A stretch of DNA of 44,203 nucleotides from an uncultured Planctomycetota bacterium (GCA_903928115.1 CAIYPP010000110.1:1-44203); one strand, 5' to 3'; shown: positions 32,235 through 41,444, counted from the stretch's first letter. Notes: generated from the sequence alone by a model not told the origin. Translations and numbers: made by a program.

Positions 32235-33290
32235 ATGCGCTTGGGACTGATCGGAGCCGGGAAGATCGGGCAGCTGCGCGCGCGGACACTCCGCGAGCAC
32301 CGCAGCGTGGAGCTCGTCGCCGTCTTCGACCTGAACGCCGAGCTCGCCCGCAAGGCGGCCCAAGGGAGCGGAGCGCGGGTCGCTCGCTCGCTCGACGAGC
32401 TCTTCGATGCGCCGCTCGACGCGGTCGTGATCTCGACCCCGGTCCACGTCCACGAGGAGGCTTGCTTGCGCGCGTTCGAGCGCGGGCTGCACGTCTTGCT
32501 CGAAAAGCCGAGCGCCAACACGGCGGCGGGCGCGCGGCGGCTCGTCGACGCCTCGCTGCGGGCTCGCCGCGCCTTCGGCGTCGGCTTCAACCTGCGCTAC
32601 TACCCCGCGTTCCGCGCCGTGCGCGAAGCGCTCTCGGAAGGTCGGCTCGGAACGCTCGACCATCTGCGCGTGTACGGCGGCCACGAGGGGCTGCCGAAGT
32701 TCGCGCACGAGTGGGAATACAAGGCGCCGATCTCGGGCGGCGGCGCGATGTGGGACGTCGGCATCCACATGAGCGACCTCGCGCGCCACTACATGGGCGA
32801 GATCACCGAGGTCTACGGCGTCGCGAGCGAGAACGTCTGGAAGGTCGCGGGCTCGGAGGACAACGCGCTCGCGCTGCTGCGCTCGCCGCAAGGCGTCGCA
32901 GCCTCGTACCACGCGACGTGGAGCGAGTGGAAGGGCTACGGCATCTTCGTCGAGGCCTACGGCGACAAGGGCATGGCCCGCGCGGCCTACGCGCCGATGG
33001 AGAACCTGTTCATCGTGCAGGAGCGCCCTGGCGCGCCGCGCACGACGACGAAGCGGCGTTACCCGTGGATTCAGGCGCGCGAGAAGCTCTTCTCGTGGCA
33101 GACCACGGCGCTGCAGTCGTTCCGCGAAGAACTCGACGACTTCCTGCTCCTGTGCGAGGGCCGACGCGACCTCGTGATCGCCGATGGCTACGCGGGTCTG
33201 CGCGCGTGCGAGGTTGCCGAGGCGGTGCGCGAGTGCACGCGCACGGGCAATCGCGTGGAGCTCCCGGCGCTTGGACCGATGCCCGCATGA
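32235..33290 (+). CDS. Gfo/Idh/MocA family oxidoreductase
   Basis: A 351-residue NAD(P)-dependent dehydrogenase, usually acting on sugars or inositols. The Rossmann motif LIGAGKIGQLRARTL (residues 5-19) and the EKP motif HVLLEKPSANTAAG mark the family. The C-terminal alpha/beta domain includes GGHEGLPKFAHEWEY and GGGAMWDVGIHMSDLARHYM, with the catalytic-type Asp/His. First gene of a coupled set: its stop overlaps the glycosyltransferase start as ATGA (33287-33290). It likely makes or oxidises a sugar that the next enzymes use; the exact substrate cannot be read. Confidence 0.9.
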   Translation: MRLGLIGAGKIGQLRARTLREHRSVELVAVFDLNAELARKAAQGSGARVARSLDELFDAPLDAVVISTPVHVHEEACLRAFERGLHVLLEKPSANTAAGARRLVDASLRARRAFGVGFNLRYYPAFRAVREALSEGRLGTLDHLRVYGGHEGLPKFAHEWEYKAPISGGGAMWDVGIHMSDLARHYMGEITEVYGVASENVWKVAGSEDNALALLRSPQGVAASYHATWSEWKGYGIFVEAYGDKGMARAAYAPMENLFIVQERPGAPRTTTKRRYPWIQAREKLFSWQTTALQSFREELDDFLLLCEGRRDLVIADGYAGLRACEVAEAVRECTRTGNRVELPALGPMPA

Positions 33291-34225
33291 GTGCGAGCGC
33301 TTCCCCGCAGGTGGTCCCCGGTCGCATGAGCGTCGTGGTGACGATCGTGGAAGGCGGCGAGGTGCTGCGCGGCTTCTTGCGCGCCCTTGCGGCGCAGGTC
33401 GACGTACCCGAGCTCGAGATCCTCGCGCCCTACGACGACTCGCGACCCGACATCGGCGCGCTCTCCGCGGAGTTTCCGCACGTCACGTTCTTCTCGATCG
33501 GACAGCCGACGACGACACACCCGCGCGACTCCGCCGGCGGCCAGCACGAGCTCTTCGACCGTCGCCGTGCGGCCGGACTGCAGCGCGCGAGCGGTGAGCT
33601 CGTGTCCATCCTCGAAGACCGCGCGCCGCCGCGCCCGAACTGGTGCGCGACCATGGTGCGCCTGCATCGCACGACGAACCACGCCGCGATCGGCGGCGCG
33701 ATCGAAGCGGCCGCGCAAGACCCGCTCAACTGGGCCTTCCACGCCTGCGACTTCAGCCGCTACGCGCCGCCTTTCGAGGCCGGAACGCGCGCATGGATCA
33801 GCGACGTCAACGTCTGCTACAAGCGCCGCGCGGTCGAGCTCACCCGCGATCTGTGGCACACGCGCTTTCACGAGCCCGAGGTGCACTGGCGCCTGATCGA
33901 ACGCGGCGAGACGCTCTACCTCACACCCGAGGCCGTGGTCGACTATCGCACGCGCTACCCGAGCTTGCTCGGTGTCTTGCCGGAGCGCTTCGGCTGGGCG
34001 CGACTGTTCGGCTACGTGCGCGCCCGCAACGTGTCGAGCATCGAGCGCCTCAAGTTCATCGCCGCGGGGCCGCTGATTCCTTTCGTGCTCTTCGCGCGCC
34101 ACGCGCGGGCCCAGCACCGCCGCGGCTGCGGCGCGAAGTTCTGGCGCTCGGCGCCGTGGATGTTCCCGATGCTCTGCGCGTGGACGGCGGGCGAAGTCTG
34201 GGGCTACGTGACGAAGCGCGGATGA
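33287..34225 (+). CDS. glycosyltransferase family 2-like protein
   Basis: A 312-residue GT-A fold protein. The N-terminus MSVVVTIVEGGEVLRGFLRAL and EILAPYDDSRPDI match the nucleotide-sugar start of GT2 enzymes. SGELVSILEDRAPPRPNW holds the acidic metal-binding motif (ED instead of DxD). AIGGAIE, ISDVNVCYKRRAVEL and RLIERGETLYLTPEAVVDYR follow as in GT2. The C-terminal part has one or two hydrophobic stretches (FIAAGPLIPFVLFA, WMFPMLCAWTAGEVWGYV) that may bind the membrane. Overlaps both neighbours by ATGA, so the three-gene set is strictly co-translated. Confidence 0.82.
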   Translation: MSASASPQVVPGRMSVVVTIVEGGEVLRGFLRALAAQVDVPELEILAPYDDSRPDIGALSAEFPHVTFFSIGQPTTTHPRDSAGGQHELFDRRRAAGLQRASGELVSILEDRAPPRPNWCATMVRLHRTTNHAAIGGAIEAAAQDPLNWAFHACDFSRYAPPFEAGTRAWISDVNVCYKRRAVELTRDLWHTRFHEPEVHWRLIERGETLYLTPEAVVDYRTRYPSLLGVLPERFGWARLFGYVRARNVSSIERLKFIAAGPLIPFVLFARHARAQHRRGCGAKFWRSAPWMFPMLCAWTAGEVWGYVTKRG

Positions 34226-35814
34226 GTACGCACCAAGAGTTCGACGCACTCGTCGTGGGCTCCGGCGCCGCAGGCGGCTGGGCGGCCAAGGAGCTGTGCG
34301 AGCGCGGACTGCGCACCCTGCTCCTCGAAGCGGGGCGCACGCTCGATCCGGCGCGCGACTTTCCGCCGCCTCCCGCGAAGGACACCTCGAAGCTGCAGAT
34401 CTGGACGCGCGGCCGCGCGTTCCTCGACGGGCAGGGCATGCAAGCCCGCTGCATGTCGTTCAGCCGCATGACGCGGCACCTGTTCGTGAACGACCGCGAA
34501 AATCCGTACACGACGGAGCCCGGCGCGCCCTTCAACTGGTATCGCGGGCGACAGGTCGGTGGCCGCATGCACCTGTGGGGCCGCAACGCGCTGCGCATCG
34601 GCGACAGCGAGCTTCACCCGAGCGACGGCGCAAGCGGCGGCTGGCCGATCTCCTACGCGGACCTCGCGCCGTGGTACGAGAAAATCGAGCGCTTCCTCGG
34701 CGTCCACGGCAGCGCCGCGGGTATTCCGAGCATTCCCGATGGCGTCTACGACCGCCCGCTGCCGCTGACGCGCATCGAGTCGGGCATCTTGGAGCGCCTC
34801 GCGAGCGAGTGGCGCGAGCGCCCCGCGACCACGTGCCGCATCGTGCGCCACACGACGGATCGCATCACGCTGCCGGTGCGCGCGGCGCTCGCGACCGAGC
34901 ATCTCACGCTGCGCAGCGACGCCGTGGTCTCGCGCGTGCTGGTGAACGCGCAGGGGCGCGCGATCGGCGTCGAGTACTTCGATCGCACGAGCGGCGAGCG
35001 CCACGAAGCGCGCGCGCAGCTCGTCGTCCTCGCAGCTTCGACGATCGAGTCGTTGCGCATCCTGCTGAACTCCAAGTCGAACGAGCACCCCACGGGTCTC
35101 GGAAACTCGTCGGGCCTGCTCGGTCGCGCGCTCACCGACCACGTGATGGTCTTCAACGCGGGCCCCGCGCCCGTCGAAGGCGCGCCGCGCACGGACCCGT
35201 ACGACTTCGGCTCGCAGTCGGGCCTCTACATTCCGAGCTTCCGCAACGCGAACGGACGCTCGGATGCGCCGTTCCGCCGCGGCTATTCGATCCTCGGCTC
35301 GGTCGGCCGCATCGAGCCCGGCTGGTTCTTCATGGCGGTCGGAGAGATGCTCCCCGACCCCCAAAACCGCGTGACGCTCGATCCCAAGCGCGTCGATCGC
35401 TGGGGCATTCCTGTCGCGCGCGTGCGCTGCGTGCACGGCGCGAATGAGAGCGCCATGGTGCGCGACATGCACGCGACCCTGCTCGAATTGGCGCGAACGT
35501 GCGGGCTCGAAGTCGATCACCTGCGCCGCGAGAGCGCGTTCGCCAAGCTCGTCCACGATGTGACGCGCCGCATGGTCTACACGCGCGACGGCGCCCTGCT
35601 TCCCGGCTCAGCGATTCACGAAGCGGGCGGGGCCCCGATGGGCGACGCGCCCAAAGACTCGGTGCTCGACGCGCACAACCGCGTATGGGACTGCCCCAAC
35701 GTGCTCGTCACGGACTCGGCGTGCTTCCCGACGTCGCCGTTCCAGAACCCGGGGCTCACGATCATGGCGCTCTCCGCGCGCGCAGTGAACGCCGCCGTCG
35801 ATCGCTCAGCGTGA
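34222..35814 (+). CDS. GMC-type FAD-dependent oxidoreductase
   Basis: A 530-residue flavoprotein. The FAD-binding motif is VVGSGAAGGWAAKEL (residues about 11-25) with LLLEAG for the ribose. WYRGRQVGGRMHLWGRNALR is the GMC signature region. The C-terminus has the active-site and FAD-contact motifs HEAGGAPMGDAPKDSVLD and TDSACFPTSPFQNPGLTIMA. It is probably a sugar or alcohol oxidase/dehydrogenase; it starts by ATGA overlap with the glycosyltransferase gene, which suggests a role in glycan or glycoside oxidation. The stop overlaps that of the convergent epimerase gene by 9 nt. Confidence 0.88.
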   Translation: MSTHQEFDALVVGSGAAGGWAAKELCERGLRTLLLEAGRTLDPARDFPPPPAKDTSKLQIWTRGRAFLDGQGMQARCMSFSRMTRHLFVNDRENPYTTEPGAPFNWYRGRQVGGRMHLWGRNALRIGDSELHPSDGASGGWPISYADLAPWYEKIERFLGVHGSAAGIPSIPDGVYDRPLPLTRIESGILERLASEWRERPATTCRIVRHTTDRITLPVRAALATEHLTLRSDAVVSRVLVNAQGRAIGVEYFDRTSGERHEARAQLVVLAASTIESLRILLNSKSNEHPTGLGNSSGLLGRALTDHVMVFNAGPAPVEGAPRTDPYDFGSQSGLYIPSFRNANGRSDAPFRRGYSILGSVGRIEPGWFFMAVGEMLPDPQNRVTLDPKRVDRWGIPVARVRCVHGANESAMVRDMHATLLELARTCGLEVDHLRRESAFAKLVHDVTRRMVYTRDGALLPGSAIHEAGGAPMGDAPKDSVLDAHNRVWDCPNVLVTDSACFPTSPFQNPGLTIMALSARAVNAAVDRSA

Positions 35815-36690
35815 GCCGAGCGTGCGCTCGGCGAGCGCCGTCGAGTACTCGAGCGGCCGACAACGCGCCGCGAGCCGCGCGGGGTGCAGCATTCCGGCTT
35901 GAATTCCGAGCAGATTCGCACAGCGAGCCGCGAAGCGAAGCGCTCCCCACGGCAGAGAGAGCACGAGCGGCGCAGGCCGGACATCGCGAGCGATACGACG
36001 CATGTAGTCGCGACGCGTGGTGCGCGCGGCGTCGATCACGTTGAGCGTGGTGGAGCCGCTCGGCAGCTCCGCGGCGCGCACGAACGCCTCGGCGCACGTT
36101 TCGACGGCGACGAGCGGCAGCCGCGCGGAGCCCGCGAGCGCGATCCACACGCGGCCGAGAAGCACGCCCCCGAGGTGATAGAACCACTCGCGGCCCGGTC
36201 CGTGCACCAAGCCCGGCCGCAGGATCCGCGCATCGAAGCCGCTCGCGCGCACGAGCCGCTCCTGCTCCAGCTTCGCAGCGACGTACGGACCTCGCGCGGC
36301 GACATCCGACTCCAGCGGCGCCAGCTCGTCGAGCACGTCGGCGCAGCGCCGATGGTCGTACACCGCGAGCGAGCTCGCCAGCACCATTCGCCGCACGCCG
36401 GCCGTTCGCATCGCATCGACCAGCGCGCGTGTCGCGTCGATCGTGTCGCGCTGCTGCTCCGCCGCGTCGTTGCGCATCGACGCTGCGCAGTGAATCACGC
36501 AGTCATGGCCCGCGAGCCTCTCCGCAAGCCCCTCCGCGCGACAAAGGTCGGCGTGCACGACCGCGACATCGCTCCCGAAGTCCCCCGCGGCGCTCCGCGT
36601 CATCGCAGTGACCGCGTGCCCGCGCGCGCGCGCGGACTCGACGACCGCGCGACCCAAGAAGCCCGAGGCGCCGGTGACGAGGATCCGCAT
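35806..36690 (-). CDS. NAD-dependent epimerase/dehydratase family protein (extended SDR)
   Basis: A 294-residue extended short-chain dehydrogenase. NAD-binding ILVTGASGFLGRAVVESA (residues 3-20), HADLCRAEGL, CVIHCAASM, catalytic Ser in LASSLAVYD and the Y-x-x-x-K pair in GPYVAAKLEQERL are present. It probably acts on a nucleotide sugar or a lipid-linked substrate. It is last in a minus-strand run with FkbM and queC, 8 nt after the FkbM stop. The facing Gfo/GT2/GMC operon suggests a common glycan pathway; this is inference. Confidence 0.87.
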   Translation of the reverse strand: MRILVTGASGFLGRAVVESARARGHAVTAMTRSAAGDFGSDVAVVHADLCRAEGLAERLAGHDCVIHCAASMRNDAAEQQRDTIDATRALVDAMRTAGVRRMVLASSLAVYDHRRCADVLDELAPLESDVAARGPYVAAKLEQERLVRASGFDARILRPGLVHGPGREWFYHLGGVLLGRVWIALAGSARLPLVAVETCAEAFVRAAELPSGSTTLNVIDAARTTRRDYMRRIARDVRPAPLVLSLPWGALRFAARCANLLGIQAGMLHPARLAARCRPLEYSTALAERTLGSR

Positions 36691-36698
36691 GGCCGCCA

Positions 36699-37451
36699 CT
36701 ACAACGCGCCCGTGGCGCGGACTCCAGAGGCGTGCCGCAGCACGAAGTTGTTGCAGTACTCCGGCCGGTTCCAGAACGCACCGTCGCCGCGCCGCTGATG
36801 CCGCGCGACCTCGAACTCTGCGATCGGCCGCAACCGTCCGCGTTCGACGAACGAGCCGCCGTAGCCGCGCTCGCGGAGCCAGCCGAGCACCTGCGCGACC
36901 CCTCCGGCCCCAAGGTGGCGCTCTTCGCACCCCAAGACGATCAACGGACGGTGCTTCGCCAGCGTGGCCTCGGCTCCGCGCAAGAGCGCAGGCTCGTGCC
37001 CTTCGACGTCGAGCTTGAGCGCCGCCACGCGACCCGCGACGTCCCGCAGGTGTCGATCGAGCGTCGTCACTTTCACGTTCACGGCCTCGCAGGCGCGCTC
37101 GCGCGAGATCTCGGACTCCAGCGAGGCGCCCTGCGTGAAGCCATCCTTCGGAACGAAGAGCTCGCGCTCTCCCTCAACGTCGGACAGCGCCGCGCGCTCG
37201 ACGCGCACGTTGCCGAGCCGTGCAGCGCGGCACGCGCGCTCCAAGTAGGCGGCCAACTCGGGCTGCGGCTCGAACGCGTACACCGCTCCCGGCTGCGCGG
37301 CCCGCGCGAGCGAGTAGAGAAAGCTGCCCTTGTGCGCGCCCGCGTCCACGACGATGTCACCGGGCTCGATCGCGGCGCACAGCGCGCCCAGCTCGACGCG
37401 ATGGTCGCGCCAGCGGGCCTTCCACGCGCGAAACAGAAACCGCGGAAGCAC
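36699..37451 (-). CDS. FkbM family methyltransferase
   Basis: A 250-residue SAM-dependent methyltransferase. SAM motif DIVVDAGAHKGSFLYSLAR, then AVYAFEPQPELAAYLE, VERAALSD, VTTLDRHL and LKLDVEGHEPALLRGAE are the FkbM signatures. They are O-methyltransferases found in glycan and natural-product clusters. The start is placed at GTG 37451, 5 nt after the queC stop; no ATG is near, so the start is uncertain. Between the epimerase and queC. Confidence 0.85.
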   Translation of the reverse strand: MLPRFLFRAWKARWRDHRVELGALCAAIEPGDIVVDAGAHKGSFLYSLARAAQPGAVYAFEPQPELAAYLERACRAARLGNVRVERAALSDVEGERELFVPKDGFTQGASLESEISRERACEAVNVKVTTLDRHLRDVAGRVAALKLDVEGHEPALLRGAEATLAKHRPLIVLGCEERHLGAGGVAQVLGWLRERGYGGSFVERGRLRPIAEFEVARHQRRGDGAFWNRPEYCNNFVLRHASGVRATGAL

Positions 37452-37455
37452 GCGC

Positions 37456-38169
37456 TCACTCCGCGTACGGCAGCGGATCGCGCAGCCCCGCCTCCGCGAA
37501 GCCCGCGAGCCGCAGCTTGCACGCATCGCAGCGGCCGCAGGAGAGCACGCGTCCATCGCGCACGAGCGGGTCGTAGCAAGTGTGCGTGAGAGCGAAGTCG
37601 ACGCCGAGCGCGCGGCCGCGCGCCACGATCTGCGCTTTGCCGAGCTCGAGCAGCGGCGCATGGACGCGGTAGGAAACGCCGCGCTCCGTGCCCGCGGCCG
37701 TGGCGAGAGCCGCGAGCGCCTCAAACGCGCGCAGGAACTCCGGCCGACAATCCGGGTAGCCCGAATAGTCGATCGCGTTCACGCCGACGAACAGGTCGCT
37801 CGCCCCGCGGGCCTCCGCGAGCCCGAGTGCGAGCGAAAGGAACACCGTGTTGCGCGCAGGGACGTAGGTGACCGGGACGTCCTTCCCGATCGCGTCGCCG
37901 GAGCGGTCCTTGGGCACGGCGATGTCGGCGGTGAGCGCGGAGCCGCCGATCTGGTCGAGTCCGACCGAGAGCACCACGTGCTCGGCCGCACCGAGCGCCG
38001 CCGCGACACGCCGCGCGGCGTCGAGCTCGCAGGCATGGCGCTGGCCGTAGCGCACGGTCAGGGCGAGGGGCGCGAAGCCCCGCTCCCGCGCCTCGGCGAG
38101 CACGACGGCCGAGTCCATGCCGCCGGAGAGGAGGCAGACGGCACGCGGTCGGAGGTCGTGGTAGGTCAC
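37456..38169 (-). CDS. queC: 7-cyano-7-deazaguanine synthase
   Basis: A 237-residue QueC that converts 7-carboxy-7-deazaguanine to preQ0 with ATP and ammonia, in queuosine or archaeosine-type tRNA (or DNA) modification. The PP-loop is [14 protein letters not shown] (residues 11-24). The substrate region is [19 protein letters not shown]. The C-terminal zinc site is [12 protein letters not shown] with the extra Cys in THTCYDP. The start is GTG 38169. TAGGCT (38176-38181, minus) lies 7 nt upstream, so the message may be leaderless. No other queuosine gene is in the window. Confidence 0.94.
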   Translation of the reverse strand: MTYHDLRPRAVCLLSGGMDSAVVLAEARERGFAPLALTVRYGQRHACELDAARRVAAALGAAEHVVLSVGLDQIGGSALTADIAVPKDRSGDAIGKDVPVTYVPARNTVFLSLALGLAEARGASDLFVGVNAIDYSGYPDCRPEFLRAFEALAALATAAGTERGVSYRVHAPLLELGKAQIVARGRALGVDFALTHTCYDPLVRDGRVLSCGRCDACKLRLAGFAEAGLRDPLPYAE

Positions 38170-38175
38170 GGCGAC

Positions 38176-38181
38176 AGCCTA
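38176..38181 (-). promoter_or_regulatory. -10-like hexamer TAGGCT before queC
   Basis: On the minus strand TAGGCT ends 7 nt before GTG 38169, the spacing expected for a leaderless transcript. No -35 was identified with confidence. Confidence 0.4.
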
Positions 38182-38334
38182 GCAGCGGGCCCGCGACCGC
38201 TCGAAGTGGCGTCCCGATGGGCTAGAGATGCGGCGCTCGGGAAGGCACCCGGGCCGCGACGCTCCGCGCCCGCGCCCGCTATGCTCTTCGCCCGCGATTT
38301 CGCGACTCCCTCACTCTGGCCCCGACGTCCCCCA

Positions 38335-39489
38335 ATGTCCGCCACCACCCAGGCCCACCTCCTCGACGCGCTCCGCAAGGTCCAAGACCCCGACCTGCAT
38401 CAGGACATCGTCAGCCTCGGCTTCGTCAAGAAGGCCGAGATTCAGGACGGAGTCGTGTCCGTCACGATCAACCTGACCACTCCGGCGTGCCCGGTGAAGG
38501 ACCAGATGAAGGCGCAGGCGGAGGGCCTCCTCAAGGCGCTCCCGGGCGTGCGCGAGGTCAAGGTCGAGATGACCGCCGAAGTGCGCTCGCAGCAGGGCGG
38601 CGCACCGCGCGTGCTCGCTCCCGAAGTGCGCCACATCCTCGCCGTGTCCTCCGGCAAGGGCGGCGTCGGCAAGAGCACCGTGGCGGTGAACCTCGCGGTC
38701 GCGCTCGCGCAGACCGGGGCGAAGGTCGGCCTCCTCGACTGCGACATCTACGGCCCCGACGTGCCGATGATGATGGGCCTCTCGGGCGCCCCCGACCAAG
38801 TCGGTCGCAAGCTGCTCCCCAAGGAGCGCCACGGCATCAAGACCATGTCGATCGGCTACCTGCTCGACGACGAGAAGCCCGCGATCTGGCGCGGCCCGAT
38901 GGTGCACAAGCTCATCGAGCAGTTCTTGGGCGACGTCGAGTGGGGCCAGCTCGATTACCTGCTCGTCGACATGCCTCCGGGCACGGGAGACGCTCAGCTC
39001 TCGCTGGCCCAGATCGTGCCGCTCTCCGGCGCCGTGATCGTGACCACGCCGCAGGCCGTGTCGACCTTCGACGTCGGCAAGGCGATCGCGATGTTCCGTC
39101 AGGTGAATGTCGAGATCTTGGGCCTCGTCGAGAACATGTCGGGCTTCGTGGTCGAAGGCCGCGTCGAGGGCGCGAACGCGGGAACCAAGGTCGCATTCGA
39201 CGTCGGCGCGAGCACGCAGACCGTGACCACCAACGAGGACGGCCGTTTCCACGCGGTGTTCAACCTCTTCGGCGCGGGCGGCGGCGACATGCTGTGCAAG
39301 AAGCACGGCTTCCCGCTGCTCGGTCGCGTCCCGCTGAACCCGGTCGTGCGCGTCGGCGGCGACGCCGGTGACCCGGTGACGATCGCGCACCCCACGTCGC
39401 CCGTCGCGGGTGCGTTCCGCGACGTCGCCGGTCGCGTGGCGCAGCGCCTCGCGATCAAGTCGATGCAGGCCCTTCCGATCCTGCAGTAA
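38335..39489 (+). CDS. apbC: Mrp/ApbC-type P-loop ATPase (Fe-S cluster carrier family), atypical
   Basis: A 384-residue protein. Residues 1-90 form a MIP18/DUF59 domain (LRKVQDPDLHQDIVSLGFV). The P-loop SGKGGVGKST (106-115) and VDMPPGTGDAQLSL mark the NBP35/Mrp ATPase that carries Fe-S clusters. The family usually has VENMSxFxCPxC followed by a GGG motif. Here residues 265-318 read LVENMSGFVVEGRVEGANAG, a 30-40-residue Thr/Val-rich insert, then FGAGGGDMLCKKHG, with no CxxC pair. The start is ATG 38335; an in-frame ATG at 38281 lacks the family N-terminus. TATGCT at 38280-38285 may be the -10. A terminator follows. Confidence 0.88.
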   Translation: MSATTQAHLLDALRKVQDPDLHQDIVSLGFVKKAEIQDGVVSVTINLTTPACPVKDQMKAQAEGLLKALPGVREVKVEMTAEVRSQQGGAPRVLAPEVRHILAVSSGKGGVGKSTVAVNLAVALAQTGAKVGLLDCDIYGPDVPMMMGLSGAPDQVGRKLLPKERHGIKTMSIGYLLDDEKPAIWRGPMVHKLIEQFLGDVEWGQLDYLLVDMPPGTGDAQLSLAQIVPLSGAVIVTTPQAVSTFDVGKAIAMFRQVNVEILGLVENMSGFVVEGRVEGANAGTKVAFDVGASTQTVTTNEDGRFHAVFNLFGAGGGDMLCKKHGFPLLGRVPLNPVVRVGGDAGDPVTIAHPTSPVAGAFRDVAGRVAQRLAIKSMQALPILQ

Positions 39490-39509
39490 CTGCCAGCGTC
39501 GAAGAGCGG

Positions 39510-39549
39510 CGAGGCCCCGCGTCGAGCGCGTGCTCGCCGCGGGGCCTCG
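39510..39549. terminator. bidirectional terminator between apbC and the secreted protein gene
   Basis: A 12-bp perfect stem CGAGGCCCCGCG (39510-39521) / CGCGGGGCCTCG (39538-39549) with an inner CGAG/CTCG extension. It lies between two converging genes. The T-tract is weak on both sides. Confidence 0.75.
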
Positions 39550-39568
39550 TGCACTTGCGCCCGACGCC

Positions 39569-41431
39569 TCAGGGACAGAACGTCGCGCGCAGCGCGTCGG
39601 TCGTGTTGCTGAAGCCCGGCGCCACCGAGGGGTCTCGATACCAGAACTGGAAGCTCCAAGCGGAGCCCGCAGTGATCTGGCTCGTGGGCGTCGGCGGCGC
39701 GCCGAAGTTCACGCTGTAGCTCACCGCACCACTCGCGTCGGTGTTGACGATTCCGAAGCGCACGATGCCGCCGGTGATGCACAGGAAGCCGTTGCGGAAC
39801 GGCGTACCCGCACTGGAGCTCGGCGCGTAGAAGAAGATCCCGCTCGTGCTGGGCGTCGCGGAGCTCGCGGTGAGCGTGAAGCTGTTCGCTGCGACCGAGG
39901 TCGAGCCGCTCCAGCCGATGTGCGCGCTCGCGCCCGTCGAGTTCGTCGCCGCCGTGCAGTAGACCGTCGGGGTCGGGCACGGAGGGGCACCGAGGGTTCC
40001 GTCCGCGTTGAGTCGCTGCGCGTAGATGTCGCCGTTCGGGTCGCTGCGATTGTCGTCCCAGGTGTAGCAGACCGACCCCGAGGGTGTGAGCACGACCTCG
40101 AGGTCGTCCTTCGCCGCGGTCGTGGGCGCCTGCGAGCTCACGACGACGTTCGCAGCCGACCACTGCGGAACGCCGCTGGCGTTCACGCGTTGCGCCATGA
40201 TGCGCGCATCGGGAATGGGCGTGTTGGGGTTGTCGAACCACGCACAGATCGCGTCATCGCCGAGCGCAACGATGCGCTGGAACGACTCGTTCTTGCTGTC
40301 GAGCGGCTCCAAGACGACGCCGTTGTCGGTCCATGAGCGCACGCCCGCCGCGCTGATGCGCTGCGCACCCACGCCCCACTGCGACTGAGACGTGTTGCGG
40401 CGGTTGAAGCACACGACGACGTCGCCCGAGGGCTGCACGACGTCGATCGCGGGCTCGAGCTTCATCACGCCCGCCTCCAGCGAAACCGCGACGCCATTGT
40501 GCGGAAAGACCTCGGCTCCAGCCGAGGTGATCTTCTGCACGAAGGACTGGAAGACGTTGCCCGGAGCGTAGTGCCACGCGAACACCGCGCCGCCCTGCCC
40601 GTCGGCTCGCACGACCGGCCAGTACGCGATCGGGACCGCGGAGGCGTCGAACACGCTGATCGGGGTGCCGCTGTTCCACTGCGCAGCTCCAGCGCTGTTG
40701 AACTTCTGCGCCTTGATGTGGCGCGGGCTCGTGAAGCTCGCGGTGTTGCGCAGGAACGACACGATGTAGGCGCCCCCCGGTGCGGGAACCACGTCGGCGA
40801 AGCCGGGTCGCTCGTTCGTCAGTCCGCTGATCCCGAAGCCGTCCATCGGGAAGCGCGGCGTGCCCGCCGCGTCGAGCACCTGCACGCGGATCGAGCCCGT
40901 GCCGGAGGAAGGCATGCGGCCCCAGACGAAGGCCGTCGAGCCGTCGTCGAGCACGGCGCAGCGCGGCGAGGGCTCAAACTCGCCGTTGGTCGAGAGGGTT
41001 ACGCCATGGGCGCCCCAAACGAAGTTTCCGCTCGGCGAGATGCGGTAGGCGTAGACGTCGAGGTCCGTTCCCGCGCGAGCATCCGTGAAGACGAGCACGA
41101 CGTCGCCGTTCGCAGCGACGTCGAGGTCCCAGTCGACGAGCGACGTGCTCTGGGGCTGGCTCGAGACGAGCAATCCGTTCGCGGGGAACTGGGGCACGCC
41201 CGCCGCATCGAGCAGCTGGACGTAGACCGTGTAGGCGCCGCTGCGTCCGTCGAACCAGCCGTACCACGTGCGCCCGTCGGAGGTGACGCCGAGCTTGGGC
41301 ACGGCCTGATCGTTGGCTGCAACGCCGATCGGCGTGTTGAGCGCCGGGTTCGACGTCCATTGGGCCGAAGCCATGCCCGCGAGACCAAGGAAGGCGGCAC
41401 ACGGAAGGAAGGGATGACGCAGCGTTCTCAT
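39569..41431 (-). CDS. large secreted repeat protein with planctomycete-type C-terminal domain
   Basis: A 620-residue exported protein. Signal peptide MRTLRHPFLPCAAFLGLAGM-ASA, cleaved before QW. Residues about 30-480 are beta-rich repeats, each with a 'VQLLDAAGVPQFPANGLLVS' or 'AQRINASGVPQW'-like turn, probably a propeller that binds something outside the cell. The C-terminal 130 residues run from VYCTAATNSTGASAHIGWSG to QFWYRDPSVAPGFSNTTD and end RATFCP; the same pattern ends the protease gene to the right. The start is ATG 41431; ATG 41440 lies within the -10-like hexamer TAGGAT, so it is less likely. Confidence 0.75.
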   Translation of the reverse strand: MRTLRHPFLPCAAFLGLAGMASAQWTSNPALNTPIGVAANDQAVPKLGVTSDGRTWYGWFDGRSGAYTVYVQLLDAAGVPQFPANGLLVSSQPQSTSLVDWDLDVAANGDVVLVFTDARAGTDLDVYAYRISPSGNFVWGAHGVTLSTNGEFEPSPRCAVLDDGSTAFVWGRMPSSGTGSIRVQVLDAAGTPRFPMDGFGISGLTNERPGFADVVPAPGGAYIVSFLRNTASFTSPRHIKAQKFNSAGAAQWNSGTPISVFDASAVPIAYWPVVRADGQGGAVFAWHYAPGNVFQSFVQKITSAGAEVFPHNGVAVSLEAGVMKLEPAIDVVQPSGDVVVCFNRRNTSQSQWGVGAQRISAAGVRSWTDNGVVLEPLDSKNESFQRIVALGDDAICAWFDNPNTPIPDARIMAQRVNASGVPQWSAANVVVSSQAPTTAAKDDLEVVLTPSGSVCYTWDDNRSDPNGDIYAQRLNADGTLGAPPCPTPTVYCTAATNSTGASAHIGWSGSTSVAANSFTLTASSATPSTSGIFFYAPSSSAGTPFRNGFLCITGGIVRFGIVNTDASGAVSYSVNFGAPPTPTSQITAGSAWSFQFWYRDPSVAPGFSNTTDALRATFCP

Positions 41432-41438
41432 GCGCCCC

Positions 41439-41444
41439 ATCCTA
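41439..41444 (-). promoter_or_regulatory. -10-like hexamer TAGGAT before the 620-residue protein gene
   Basis: On the minus strand TAGGAT ends 8 nt before ATG 41431, with no ribosome site, again a leaderless-type arrangement. It sits downstream of the terminator of the preceding gene. Confidence 0.45.

Noticed and set aside
36696..36701. TAGTGG hexamer before the epimerase as a promoter
   Set aside because: The TAG is the stop codon of the FkbM gene, and the 8-nt gap points to cotranscription.
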